A stretch of 64,000 nucleotides of DNA from Gluconobacter sp. Dm-62 (lineage in GTDB: Bacteria > Pseudomonadota > Alphaproteobacteria > Acetobacterales > Acetobacteraceae), in NCBI RefSeq assembly GCF_018256155.1, contig NZ_JAERLY010000002.1, forward strand, positions 186,001-250,000. The letters are read 5' to 3'. The stretch's first letter is position 1. Each line of letters begins with the position of its first letter. This document shows positions 35,139-48,118 of the stretch, one piece after another. The notes beneath the pieces are model-generated. The model had not been told where the DNA came from. It searched no databases and saw only the letters and a list, made by a program, of their open reading frames with translations. The position numbers and the translations under genes are program-made.

Positions 35139-37708
35139 GGCGGTGCAACCAGACGCCGCATCTCCGTAGCGGAAGCTGTGGAGACGGCGTCACCATCCAG
35201 CGTGCGGACCGTGATGGGCGTGAGAAGCCCGTCTGCTCTTTTCTTGCTGCGCTGGATGATAAGACGCTGAACGATGGGATAGTCCTTCAGCAGTTTCTCA
35301 AACACCGGGCGCGGGATCGCAAGAAGATGACTGAACTGCAGGGAGCGCACCGTTCCAGGCATGATTTCGTTGCGGATGACCGATGCCGCGCCGATCAGGT
35401 CTCCGCTTCCGAACAGCAGATCCCGCTCCGCCAGATTGACCTCTGCCAGCCCAGCCACCTGCGCATAGACAACGCGAACGCGCTGCCCCCGCTTGAACAG
35501 GACTTCGCCGGGCGAAACGAAATGCATGGAAACCTTGCCCGAGAGCTTCTGCAGCACGCTGTCGGGAACACCATTAAAGGCCGGAAAGGCCCTGAGGCGC
35601 TGTTCGATGCCGCTCTTGAGATTGAATCGTAGTGGCGCATCCAGCCTGGCGCGCTGGCGTTCGATCTCACGGTGCAATTCGCGATGCAGTTCTTCGGAAA
35701 TCAGGTTATCGGCTTCGAGTGCATCATATTCCTCGTCTTCGAGACGCAGGGCGATCTGACGCAGGATGCGACTTTCCAGCGCTTCGGAATAACCGGAGTA
35801 ATGCAGACGCAGCGTCTCCAGCGCATCATCCAGCAGCTTACGTTGGCGCCCGAGCACTTCGGACACGATTTCCGTAATGCGTGGGCCAAGCGTTGGCTCC
35901 ATGCGCTGGCGGATGAACCGTTGGAGCGACAGCGAGACGAGATGTGCGATGATGAGCATCTCGAAACGCTCCATCATGCAGTTCGTCAGCGGTTCGTCGA
36001 TATGCAGGCGGCTATGGAGTTCCTGCGCGATCCGGAAGCGCAATGAAGGCTGAAGACGGCGTTTGAGGGCCCGGACATAACCATACCGCCCTTCGAGACG
36101 CGCACCATCTGCCATGGATTCAGCCGTGCGCAGCAATGTCTCCATGACCCGCCGGGACAGTCCCTGAATCCGGAACAGATCCAGCAGCAGGGAACGCTCC
36201 TGATTGGCGATGGTGATCAGGGCGATATTGACGCGGTTGCGGTCGCTCAGGGCGGATTCAAAATTATTGGCCGCCCTCTCCTTTTCCGCGCGCCGTTCCA
36301 GACGGCTGATGACGCCCGCGCGGGTCTGCTCACTGAATCCCAGTTCCTCGGAAAGCTCCCGTGTACGTTCCGCGACCTCCCCAAGACCGATGCCCACGAT
36401 CTGCTGGCGGATGGCCTGATCAATCGGAGAAAGCTGATCCAGCTTGAAGAACAGGACGAGCGCGCGAAGCGTGGTCCCGTTGACCAGTAGCGTGATGAGC
36501 ACGAAGCCTGTGGCGATGATGCCGACAAAATGGGCGACGGGGCTCGAAACGCTCTGGTTTTCGGTCACTGCCAGCGCTAGCGCCAGTGTGATGGCGCCAC
36601 GGATGCCACCCCAGGCCATTGTGGCCTTGAAGGGATTGGGAACAGGCGGCGAGAGTTTCGTAATGGCCAGAAGCGGCAGCATTCCGAAAATCACGGCTGA
36701 ACGTGCGATCAGGCCCGCGACGCTGGCGATCAGGATCAGAACGAAATCCCATTTCGTCATCCCGATCAGCAGGCGGGGCACCAGCATGGCGGCCAGCAGG
36801 AACACGAGCGAACCGGCCCAGAAAACGAGCTGCTCCCACATTTCATTCAGGAAGCGCCAGACCTGCGGCCGGAAAGTCGACGGTCCGTAAGCGGAGACCG
36901 TCAGTCCTGCCGCTGCCGTTGCGACAACGCCGGAAAAACCAAGCATCTCATCGCACAGGATGTAAACGGCATAAGGCAGCGCCAGCGTCAGCGTGACTTC
37001 GGACGCGGCCGATCCGCCCAGTCCTGCGATCAGGAGTAATGTGAGGCGCGCCAGACAGACGCCGACCACGATCGCACCGATGAAGGCCGTCAGGAAGTCC
37101 ATCAGCGCGTCGGCCAGATGGATCTGATGATGCGACGTGACGGCGGCGAGCAGGATCGAGAAGATTGAAATAGCTGCAGCGTCGTTCAGGAGCGCTTCAC
37201 CTTCGACAAGGCGGGTCAGACGCGAGGCCGCACCGATTTCGCGGAAGATTCCGGCCACGGCGGACGGATCGGTCGTGGCAACGATTGACCCAAGTAGCAG
37301 GCAGACGACGAGGCTTTGCTTGGCAAAGGGATAAAGCGCGAAACCGATGGTCGCAGTCGAGACGATGACAGCTACGACTGCCAGCAGAAGCACTGTCGCC
37401 GTTTCATGCGCCAGGCGACGCACATCAATGGCCATTGCACCCTGAAATACCAGAATGGGCAGGAAGATCAGCAGGAACGCTTCACTGTTGACCGGGAAAT
37501 AGATCAGCGCCTCAGCGGCACCGTCCAGCAGGTCCGTGGCTGAGGAGCGGACGATAAGAGACGCAACGAGGCCAAGCCCGATCCCAGTCAGCGCCAGCAG
37601 GACAGCTTCGGAAATCTCGAGACGTTTCGCGAGCGGCTGAATGATGCTGACAAGCGTGAGCAGGAACGCAAGCGCTAGGAGTACGGCCGCAAGTCCTGTC
37701 ACCATCAT
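35135..37708 (-). CDS. CPA1-type Na+/H+ antiporter with cyclic-nucleotide-binding-like domain
   Basis: An 857-residue protein. The N-terminal half is a twelve-helix CPA1 exchanger with TTDPSAV and EGEALLNDAAAIS (about residues 144-180), the ion-binding Asp region. A long charged cytosolic helical region follows. The C-terminal part is a CNB/CRP-like fold (about residues 700-820: FPAFNGVPDSVLQKLSG, VSPGEVLFKRGQRVRVVYAQVAG). The phosphate-binding cassette reads GSGDLIGAASVI without the Glu and Arg of cAMP-binding domains, so cAMP binding is doubtful. It probably controls pH and Na+ in acid-producing cells. Confidence 0.88.
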   Translation of the reverse strand: MMVTGLAAVLLALAFLLTLVSIIQPLAKRLEISEAVLLALTGIGLGLVASLIVRSSATDLLDGAAEALIYFPVNSEAFLLIFLPILVFQGAMAIDVRRLAHETATVLLLAVVAVIVSTATIGFALYPFAKQSLVVCLLLGSIVATTDPSAVAGIFREIGAASRLTRLVEGEALLNDAAAISIFSILLAAVTSHHQIHLADALMDFLTAFIGAIVVGVCLARLTLLLIAGLGGSAASEVTLTLALPYAVYILCDEMLGFSGVVATAAAGLTVSAYGPSTFRPQVWRFLNEMWEQLVFWAGSLVFLLAAMLVPRLLIGMTKWDFVLILIASVAGLIARSAVIFGMLPLLAITKLSPPVPNPFKATMAWGGIRGAITLALALAVTENQSVSSPVAHFVGIIATGFVLITLLVNGTTLRALVLFFKLDQLSPIDQAIRQQIVGIGLGEVAERTRELSEELGFSEQTRAGVISRLERRAEKERAANNFESALSDRNRVNIALITIANQERSLLLDLFRIQGLSRRVMETLLRTAESMADGARLEGRYGYVRALKRRLQPSLRFRIAQELHSRLHIDEPLTNCMMERFEMLIIAHLVSLSLQRFIRQRMEPTLGPRITEIVSEVLGRQRKLLDDALETLRLHYSGYSEALESRILRQIALRLEDEEYDALEADNLISEELHRELHREIERQRARLDAPLRFNLKSGIEQRLRAFPAFNGVPDSVLQKLSGKVSMHFVSPGEVLFKRGQRVRVVYAQVAGLAEVNLAERDLLFGSGDLIGAASVIRNEIMPGTVRSLQFSHLLAIPRPVFEKLLKDYPIVQRLIIQRSKKRADGLLTPITVRTLDGDAVSTASATEMRRLVAPP

Positions 37709-37757
37709 CGTTGTCTCGGCTCCTTCATGTGGTCGTCTTCAGACGACGTCGCGTGTT

Positions 37758-38378
37758 TCAAGTTGGTGCTGCTTCCCGGGAGACAGCGTCAAGCCAGCGT
37801 TGGACCCGACCTTCCGGGTCGTCGTGGCCGATGAAATCGCTCATGACAGCAACGGTATCGGCTCCGGCTTCCAGACATTTCGCCAGACGGGAAACCGTGA
37901 GGCCCCCAATCGCGACAAGCGGCACGTTCCCGCACAGCTTCCGCCATTCTGCCAGCTTTTCCACTCCCCGCCCGGTCAGCGGTACGCCTCGAAGCTGCGT
38001 GGACCAGACGGGGCCAAAGGAGACATAGTCCGGCCTGCAGGCCAGAGCTGTTTCCAGCTCCTCGTGGGTATGGGTCGAGATGCCAAACCTGATGCCAGCA
38101 GCCCGGATTGCATCGAGATCTGCCGTTTCCAGATCTTCCGGGCCAAGATGCAGCCATTCATAGCCCAGTTCTATGGCCGTCTGCCAGTAGCGGTTCAGCG
38201 CCAGCGACACATTGAAACGTGCCGCAAGCTCCTGAGCCAGCAGGGCCTGGGCCCGAAGGTCTTCTTCAGACAGATCGCGCAGATAGAGTTCGATGAAGCG
38301 CAGACCTGCTCCACCAAGTCGTTCTATCCAGCGTGGATGGTCGACGACGGCATAGATCCTGGATGGAAGGGAAGACAT
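37758..38378 (-). CDS. Thiamine phosphate synthase-like protein (ThiE/TenI fold)
   Basis: About 206 residues from MSSLPSRIY at 38378 (GGAG lies ten bases upstream). It is a TIM barrel with WLHLGPEDLETAD (HLGxxD), RFGISTHTHEE, YVSFGPVWSTQLRG and LVAIGGLTVSR, the ThiE order. The family's N-D motif, whose Asp holds Mg-pyrophosphate, reads LALNRYWQ, and the GPVxxTxTK lysine region is changed to TQLRG. It may be a divergent ThiE, a TenI-like relative or an inactive paralogue. No other thi gene is near. It lies downstream of ydiJ. Confidence 0.72.
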   Translation of the reverse strand: MSSLPSRIYAVVDHPRWIERLGGAGLRFIELYLRDLSEEDLRAQALLAQELAARFNVSLALNRYWQTAIELGYEWLHLGPEDLETADLDAIRAAGIRFGISTHTHEELETALACRPDYVSFGPVWSTQLRGVPLTGRGVEKLAEWRKLCGNVPLVAIGGLTVSRLAKCLEAGADTVAVMSDFIGHDDPEGRVQRWLDAVSREAAPT

Positions 38379-38495
38379 TACATTCATACTCCACAAGGCC
38401 TGCATGCACAGCCGCGTATCATCAGATCGGACAACACTGTTACAGCTTGGATCAAGGCCGTCCAGAGATGCGACATCCTTATCAACGTCTTGTTT

Positions 38496-41465
38496 TCATG
38501 AGCGTTCCTGCAAAGCGGATATCAATGCTTCTGCAGGATGCGCTGGGCGATGACCGGCCAGGCGCTCGGTCTGGCATCGACACGAGAACCCCGTTGCCAG
38601 AACAGGAGTTTCGACCTTCGTCGCCCAGTTTTGGTCAAAGATCTGGCGTGATAGTCCGGCATGCTCCTTCTGATGCCCGAAGAGCCCGGCCATACCGCAG
38701 CATCCCGCTTTCCCGGCATCAATTGACAGTCCGAAATGACGCAGAATGAAAGCCCAGTCTCCGGCACTCTCAGGCCGCGCAGCCTGCTCCGTACAATGGG
38801 AGATGACTGTCATGGCATTGCCATCGCGCCTGCCCTGCACGGTCCACAACGTCCCCTGCTCTATGTGTTTGCGAAGGAATGTCTCCAGCGGGATAACGGC
38901 TGGTATGGGCGTGTCTCCGGCGACTTCACGATATTCCTGCGTGAACATCAGCCCTGTTGCGGCGTCCAGCGAAACGACAGGAATATCAAAAGCCGCCAGA
39001 GACCTGAGTTTCCGTAAGGCCGTCCGGGCCGTGATGCCGAAGCCCTTGCGAAAGCCCAGAACATGACGGGCCTTGCCGTTGTCCCAGACGGGCGTCACCT
39101 TCACGTCCAGGCCAAGTGTGGAAAGAAGTGTATGAACCTTCTCGACAAGTCCACCGTCAAAGCTGCCGGTAAAGGAATCCTGCATCAGGATCACGGCGCG
39201 CGGGTTGGCACGGTTGCGACGCAGCCATGACCGGCTGACGCGATTTTCGGCGCCCACCCGTGCTGGATGCAGGCGCGGAAGGTCCACAAGTCCCAGACGG
39301 GACAGAACGCTCTGCGAGACCGGATTGTGCATCATGAGATTGGCCAGGGTCGGCGCCATGCGCCCTGCCGCCAGAAGTGGCTCCAGCCAGTAGACAAGGG
39401 TATCGCGAATGGGTCTGCGGTTATCGCGGAAGTAGGTCGAGAGAAACTTTGAACGCATGGAGGGGATGTCCACGCGGATCGGGCACTGTGTTGCACAGGC
39501 CTTGCAGGACAGGCAGGTATCAAGCGAAGACTTGAGTTCTTCGGTCAGGGCGGCAAGCATCCCCCGATCGGGTGCGTTTTCTGGCAAAGAGCGCAGTCTG
39601 GCCCAGCTCCGAAGCAGCAGGGCGCGGCCTTTGGGAGACTGCGACCTGTCTTTTGTGGCCTTATAGGACGGGCACATGGCCATGTCCGGCTCACGATTGA
39701 AGCAGGCGCCATTGCCGTTGCAGCTTACGGAAAGTGCGTAAGGCTCGCGGAGTGCGGAAGCGATTTCCGCGTCAAAGCTTCCTTTGAACGGGATGCCGTC
39801 GATCCGGTCCACGGGGTAGCCCGCACCGCCGGGTGCGAGCTTGCCCCGGTTGAAAATATCTTTGGGATCAAAGACATCCTTGATCCGGCAGAGTTCCGTG
39901 AACAGCGTCTTTCCAAAAAACAGTGGTGAGAATTCGCCCCGAAAGCCACGCCCGTGTTCACCCCAGAGCAGACCGCCATGACGTTTCGTCAACTCGGCCA
40001 CGGCGTCTGAAATCGGGCGGATCAGCGCCTGGTCTTCCGACGTGAGCATATCCAGAAACGGCCTGACGTGCAGACAGCCGACATCGGCATGTCCGAACAT
40101 GCCGTAGGACAGTCCGTAACCATCCAGAATATCGCGGAATTCGCTCACATATTCCGGCAGAACCTCCGGCGGCACGGCCGTATCTTCGACAAATGGAACA
40201 CCCTGCCTGTGACCGTCAGGACGTCCGAGCAGTCCGACAGATTTTTCCCGCAACGTCCAGAGGTTCGCAATAATATCCGGATCTGAAACTGCTTTATGAT
40301 CAATGGGTTGGTGAGAAGAGTTCTCGAGAAGCGTAACCGCATGTGCCATCTGCTGTTGCAGAACATCCAGATCGTCCCCGACGAACTCGACGAAGCTCAT
40401 GCCCTTGACCGGGAGGGCGGATTTGTTGCCGAGAACGCGTTCAAGCGCGTGCCACGTTACGTCCTGCTGGGCTTTGGCGAGGACACGATCATCCAGAACC
40501 TCGACGGCAGACGGATTGGCCGGCAGAAGCGTCTGAACATCGCGTAAGGTGTCATTGAAGCTGGCATAGCGAACCACAATGAGTTGCCGATATTTCGGCA
40601 AACGGCAGACGCGAAGGATGACCTTTTTGGTTAGCGCAAGCGTCCCTTCCGATCCGGCCAGAAGGCGCGCAAGATGGAAGCTCCCATCCTCGAGCAACAC
40701 GTTCTGGAGGTTGTATCCCGTCAGACCACGGTTCATGTCCGGGAAGACACGGCGGATTTCATCCGCCTGTTCCGTGACGACCCGATGAACCTCTCGGTAT
40801 GCAAGGGCCGCGAGCCCCGCCCCTTTGTTCATGACACTCTCAAGCTGTTCAGCGGTCAGCTGCCCAACGTGGAGATCGGTTCCGTCCGCAAGCACAACGT
40901 CCATTGTTTCTATGTAGTCGGACGTCCGGCCATAGATCCGCGACCCTTTTCCAGACGCATCGGTCGCAATCATGCCGCCGATCGTCGCCCTGGTGGCGGT
41001 TGAAACCGTGGGCGGGAAGAAAAATCCGTGGGGTTTCAGGTATGCGTTGAGGCGGGCAAGGATGACGCCCGGCTCGACAGTAACCGTGCCAGCTTCGGCA
41101 TCAAAATCCAGGATCCGGTCCAGATGGCGTGATACATCAACCACGACGCCATCCGTCAGGGACTGGCCGTTGGTGCCTGTTCCGCCCCCACGGATCGCAA
41201 GCGTCAGCCGCCCGTCTGCGGCGGCGCGCACGGTCCGGTTCAGATCTTCAGCGGTGCGTGGATGAATGACGGCAGCCGGAAGGCGCTGGTAAATACTGTT
41301 ATCGGTCGAAGAGACCAGACGGGAGGAAACCTGAAGGCTGATATCACCTTCAAAGCCCTGTTCATCCAGTCGTCTGACAAAAGCTTCGCGTATGGCAATT
41401 TCGGAGGCGCTGGGAGAGAGCCCTGAATTTCCGGTTTGTGTTCCGGATATTGCGTCTCCGCCCAT
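38496..41465 (-). CDS. FAD-binding and 4Fe-4S oxidoreductase (D-2-hydroxyacid dehydrogenase, YdiJ type)
   Basis: A 989-residue fusion. The N-terminal FAD_binding_4 domain (TLAIRGGGTGTNGQSLTDGVVVDVSRHLDRIL, about residues 88-120) and FAD-oxidase C domain are followed by ferredoxin-type cysteines (CNGNGACFN...CPSYK and CLSCKACATQCPIRVD, about residues 600-690) and a CCG-like domain (AGCCGMAGLFGHQKE). YdiJ-type enzymes oxidise D-2-hydroxyglutarate or D-lactate and pass electrons to the respiratory chain. AAGGAG lies eight bases upstream of the start. The substrate is not fixed by sequence. Confidence 0.88.
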   Translation of the reverse strand: MGGDAISGTQTGNSGLSPSASEIAIREAFVRRLDEQGFEGDISLQVSSRLVSSTDNSIYQRLPAAVIHPRTAEDLNRTVRAAADGRLTLAIRGGGTGTNGQSLTDGVVVDVSRHLDRILDFDAEAGTVTVEPGVILARLNAYLKPHGFFFPPTVSTATRATIGGMIATDASGKGSRIYGRTSDYIETMDVVLADGTDLHVGQLTAEQLESVMNKGAGLAALAYREVHRVVTEQADEIRRVFPDMNRGLTGYNLQNVLLEDGSFHLARLLAGSEGTLALTKKVILRVCRLPKYRQLIVVRYASFNDTLRDVQTLLPANPSAVEVLDDRVLAKAQQDVTWHALERVLGNKSALPVKGMSFVEFVGDDLDVLQQQMAHAVTLLENSSHQPIDHKAVSDPDIIANLWTLREKSVGLLGRPDGHRQGVPFVEDTAVPPEVLPEYVSEFRDILDGYGLSYGMFGHADVGCLHVRPFLDMLTSEDQALIRPISDAVAELTKRHGGLLWGEHGRGFRGEFSPLFFGKTLFTELCRIKDVFDPKDIFNRGKLAPGGAGYPVDRIDGIPFKGSFDAEIASALREPYALSVSCNGNGACFNREPDMAMCPSYKATKDRSQSPKGRALLLRSWARLRSLPENAPDRGMLAALTEELKSSLDTCLSCKACATQCPIRVDIPSMRSKFLSTYFRDNRRPIRDTLVYWLEPLLAAGRMAPTLANLMMHNPVSQSVLSRLGLVDLPRLHPARVGAENRVSRSWLRRNRANPRAVILMQDSFTGSFDGGLVEKVHTLLSTLGLDVKVTPVWDNGKARHVLGFRKGFGITARTALRKLRSLAAFDIPVVSLDAATGLMFTQEYREVAGDTPIPAVIPLETFLRKHIEQGTLWTVQGRRDGNAMTVISHCTEQAARPESAGDWAFILRHFGLSIDAGKAGCCGMAGLFGHQKEHAGLSRQIFDQNWATKVETPVLATGFSCRCQTERLAGHRPAHPAEALISALQERS

Positions 41466-41500
41466 CGCTGCGTCTCCTTCAGGCTGCCATACGTGATGCT

Positions 41501-41506
41501 ATTATA
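41501..41506 (-). promoter_or_regulatory. Possible -10 element for the ydiJ-type gene
   Basis: TATAAT on the minus strand, 36 bases before the ATG; no convincing -35 is seen at the normal distance. Confidence 0.3.
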
Positions 41507-41514
41507 ATGTCTGC

Positions 41515-41537
41515 AAAAAATTTCCCCCGATAGGAAA
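41515..41537 (-). terminator. Weak terminator after glmS
   Basis: On the minus strand, TTTCC pairs with GGAAA around a seven-base loop and is followed by six T. The stem is short, so termination may be partial. Confidence 0.4.
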
Positions 41538-41542
41538 ATCCT

Positions 41543-43369
41543 TCATTCGACCGTGACGGATTTGGCCAGGTTGCGAGGCTGGTCCACATCCGTGCCTTTA
41601 AGGAGCGCCACTTCATAAGCCAGCATTTGAACGGGGATGGCATACAGGATCGGCGCCACAAAGGCGTCCACGTCCGGCATGATGACGACCTGTTCTGCCA
41701 CGCCCTCAAGACGCTTGGCCCCTTCGGCATCTGTAAACGCAAGAATGCGTCCGCCACGTGCTTTGGCTTCCTGAAGATTGGACAGGGTCTTGTCGAACAG
41801 GATCGTGGACGGGGCGATGGCGACGACCGGAACGGTCTGGTCGATGAGGCTGATGGGCCCATGTTTTAGCTCACCCGCGGCATAAGCTTCCGCGTGGATG
41901 TAGCTGATTTCCTTTAATTTTAACGCACCTTCAAACGCGATCGGCGTGCAGATTCCGCGTCCCAGATACAGCACATCCCGGGCCTGTGCGACAACTGCCG
42001 CCATCGCCTGAATATCCTTGGTTCGCGTGAAGACTTCCGCAGCACGGGACGGCAGATCCAGCAGGCTGGCTGTTAAACGTTCCTCGCGGGCCTGATCCAT
42101 GGTGCCGCGAACGCGTGCAAAGTCGATCGCAAGGGCAGCCAGAACAGAGAGCTGCGCTGTAAAAGCCTTGGTGGAAGCGACAGAGATTTCCGGCCCCGCA
42201 TCCATACCCAGCACAAGATCGCTTTCACGTCCCATGGTCGAATGTTCGACATTCAGCACGGAGACGATGCTCTGCCCGGCCTTCTTGAGGCTCCGTAGAA
42301 CGCCCAGAGTATCAGCGGTCTCGCCGGACTGGGAAATCAGCAGCGCCACACCCTTGTCTGGCTGCGGCGGCTCGCGGTAACGCATCTCGGATGCAACATC
42401 GATTTCCACCGGAATGCGGGCAAGGGATTCCAGCCAGTACCGGCCAACCATGCCGGCATAATAGGCCGATCCGCAGGCCGTGATGGTGATGCGGGGAACC
42501 TGCGCCGGATCGAACGGCATCGCCGGCAGAGCAATGCGCTTCGACGCCGGGTCCGTGATCCGCTTCAGTGTCTGCCCGATGGCGACCGGGTGTTCATGGA
42601 GTTCCTTCTCCATGTAGTGCCTGTAGCCATCCTTGCCGACCTGACCTGCCATGAAGGTCAGGTCCTGAACGGGACGGCTGACTTCGGCACCTGTCATATC
42701 GAAGATCGTGATATGACCGGGAGTAAGCTCGCACCAGTCTCCGTCTTCCAGATAGGTCATCTTCCGGGCCATAGGGGCCAGGGCAATGCTGTCAGACCCG
42801 AGAAACATTTCGCCATTGCCGTACCCAACGGCAAGTGGCGCGCCATGCCGGGCGCCAATCAACAGGCCCTCATGATCCTTGAAAATCATGGCGATGGCGT
42901 AGGCGCCTTCCAACCGCTTGATCGCAGCAAAGGCGGCCTCGCGAGGTTCCAGTCCCTGACCCAGATAGTCATCGACCAGATGGGCGACGGTCTCTGAGTC
43001 CGTCTCGGTTACGAAAACACGTCCCTTCGCCTCAAGCTCCTTCTTGAGCGTGGCGAAGTTCTCAATGATCCCGTTATGCACGATCGCTACACGACCGGCT
43101 TCATGGGGATGGGCATTGTTTTCCGTGGGCGCGCCATGGGTGGCCCAACGCGTATGGCCGATGCCGGTTGTACCGGGCAGCGGGTGCTCCTTCAGGACAT
43201 GTTCAAGATTGTCGAGCTTGCCGGCCGCACGGCGGCGCTCGATGTCTCCTGATGCCGTCAGCGTTGCGATACCGGCAGAATCATACCCGCGATATTCAAG
43301 GCGACGCAGCGCCTCGAACGCAATCGGACTGGCTGGCTGGTGTCCAACAATACCGCAGATACCGCACAT
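41543..43369 (-). CDS. glmS: Glutamine--fructose-6-phosphate aminotransferase (isomerising)
   Basis: Makes glucosamine-6-phosphate from fructose-6-phosphate and glutamine, the first committed step to UDP-GlcNAc. It has 608 residues. The N-terminal amidotransferase begins with the catalytic Cys2 (MCGICGIVG), and two SIS domains follow, with SQSGETADTLGVLRSL and the C-terminal LAKSVTVE ending in place. Its ATG overlaps the glmU stop by one base, coupling two enzymes of the same pathway. No glmS ribozyme is seen. Confidence 0.98.
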   Translation of the reverse strand: MCGICGIVGHQPASPIAFEALRRLEYRGYDSAGIATLTASGDIERRRAAGKLDNLEHVLKEHPLPGTTGIGHTRWATHGAPTENNAHPHEAGRVAIVHNGIIENFATLKKELEAKGRVFVTETDSETVAHLVDDYLGQGLEPREAAFAAIKRLEGAYAIAMIFKDHEGLLIGARHGAPLAVGYGNGEMFLGSDSIALAPMARKMTYLEDGDWCELTPGHITIFDMTGAEVSRPVQDLTFMAGQVGKDGYRHYMEKELHEHPVAIGQTLKRITDPASKRIALPAMPFDPAQVPRITITACGSAYYAGMVGRYWLESLARIPVEIDVASEMRYREPPQPDKGVALLISQSGETADTLGVLRSLKKAGQSIVSVLNVEHSTMGRESDLVLGMDAGPEISVASTKAFTAQLSVLAALAIDFARVRGTMDQAREERLTASLLDLPSRAAEVFTRTKDIQAMAAVVAQARDVLYLGRGICTPIAFEGALKLKEISYIHAEAYAAGELKHGPISLIDQTVPVVAIAPSTILFDKTLSNLQEAKARGGRILAFTDAEGAKRLEGVAEQVVIMPDVDAFVAPILYAIPVQMLAYEVALLKGTDVDQPRNLAKSVTVE

Positions 43370-44703
43370 CAGCCCTGTTCCTTCCGAGCTTTGAGAGATT
43401 GTTTGATCTGAAGGCCTCGTCCGCTTTTCAGCGTCTGCCGTGTGCGGCCCAGAGCCAGATCGCCCGCTGGAACGTCATCAGTAATGACACTCCCGGCCGC
43501 AATGAGCGCATCGTCCCCGATTGTCACCGGAGCCACGAGAATGGCATCCGAGCCAACAAAAACGCGCTCGCCGATTATGGTGCGGTGCTTGAACACGCCA
43601 TCATAGTTGCAGGTGATCGTTCCTGCTCCGACATTCGTGCCGTTCCCGATGGAGGCGTCACCAAGATAGGTCAGATGATTGGCCTTTGCGCCCTCGCCCA
43701 GCTCCACATTCTTGAGTTCGACAAAATTGCCGACATGCGTGTGTGCGGCGCAGAGCGTTCCGAGGCGCAGGCGGGCATAAGGGCCAATCATTGCGCCTTC
43801 GCCGACTTCGCAGCCTTCCAGATGGGAAAAGGCACGAATGAGGGCACCGGAACGGACCCTGACGCCGGGGCCGAAGAAAACATTTGGCTCGATCGTCACA
43901 TCCGCTTCGATAACGGTGTCAGTGCTAAAGAAAATGGTTTCTGGCGCAACGAGTGTCACACCTGCGTCCATGGCTGCGTTTCGAAGGCGCGTTTGAAGAG
44001 TTGCCTCAGCGCGTGCCAGCTCGGAACGGGAATTGATGCCTGCCAGCTCGGCTTCAGACGCTTCCACACAAATGACGGGACCGGTTTTCGCGGCCATTTC
44101 GACGACATCTGTCAGATAATACTCACTCTGTGCGTTATCAGGACGCACATTTGCGAGCCAGGCCCGGAAGTCGTTCGCGCCTGCGCACATGACACCTGCG
44201 TTGCAGAGCGTAATCTGGCGCTCTTCTTCCGTAGTGTCCTTGAACTCGACGATTTTCACGACCCTGCCCTGGTCTTCGACAATCCGGCCATACCGTCCCG
44301 GTTCCGCTGGCCGCATTCCCAGAAGTGCCAGACTGGCACCTTCTCTTCTCGCTTCCAGCAGACGTCGCATTGTCTCAGCCGTGATGAGCGGATTGTCAGC
44401 GTACAGGATGGCCACATCGCCGATCCCGAACAGATCCCGTGCCGTATTGGCGGCATGTGCCGTACCAAGCCGCTCGGTCTGCGTGACTGTTTTGAACGGA
44501 TGGACAGCCTTTTCAAGCTCCGGCATGTCCGGGCCTGTCACTACGACCACATCATCAAAGACCTGCCTGGCGGTTGTGATGAGATGGTTGATCATTGGCT
44601 GGTTGCCCAGACGATGCAGCGCCTTTGGCAGGCTGGACTTCATGCGCGTGCCAAGGCCCGCGGCAAGAATGATGGCAGTGGTGCGATGGGTTGTGTCGGT
44701 CAT
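43369..44703 (-). CDS. glmU: Bifunctional N-acetylglucosamine-1-phosphate uridyltransferase/glucosamine-1-phosphate acetyltransferase
   Basis: Catalyses the last two steps to UDP-GlcNAc. It has 444 residues. The N-terminal pyrophosphorylase opens with LAAGLGTRMKSSLPKALH (residues 14-31). A C-terminal left-handed beta helix of hexapeptide repeats (VTIEPNVFFGPGVRV to VFVGSDAILVAPVTIG) is the acetyltransferase, with NFVELKN and YLGDASIG present. It forms an operon with glmS; glmM is not in the window. Confidence 0.97.
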   Translation of the reverse strand: MTDTTHRTTAIILAAGLGTRMKSSLPKALHRLGNQPMINHLITTARQVFDDVVVVTGPDMPELEKAVHPFKTVTQTERLGTAHAANTARDLFGIGDVAILYADNPLITAETMRRLLEARREGASLALLGMRPAEPGRYGRIVEDQGRVVKIVEFKDTTEEERQITLCNAGVMCAGANDFRAWLANVRPDNAQSEYYLTDVVEMAAKTGPVICVEASEAELAGINSRSELARAEATLQTRLRNAAMDAGVTLVAPETIFFSTDTVIEADVTIEPNVFFGPGVRVRSGALIRAFSHLEGCEVGEGAMIGPYARLRLGTLCAAHTHVGNFVELKNVELGEGAKANHLTYLGDASIGNGTNVGAGTITCNYDGVFKHRTIIGERVFVGSDAILVAPVTIGDDALIAAGSVITDDVPAGDLALGRTRQTLKSGRGLQIKQSLKARKEQG

Positions 44704-44807
44704 GTCCCGCCCGGGGTATCCAAACCGCAGGCCCGCGTCAAACGGAGCCCGCAGACTGTTTCATCACTTCGAATTGCCGATTATTGCAAGACGATCTAAA
44801 GCCCTGT

Positions 44808-48096
<3,289 letters not shown>

Positions 48097-48118
48097 TTAG
48101 GCCAGCGGCGGCGGGATG

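Noticed and set aside
38379-38495. TPP riboswitch upstream of the ThiE-like gene
   Set aside because: The gap is about 117 bases and the conserved CUGAGA and ACYUGA elements are not present.
41466-43369. glmS ribozyme near glmS
   Set aside because: glmS overlaps glmU, leaving no leader, and no ribozyme core was seen; the ribozyme is typical of Gram-positive bacteria.
43168-44799. A 543-codon plus-strand frame opposite glmU
   Set aside because: Antisense of glmU with no signal or domain; glmU itself is complete.
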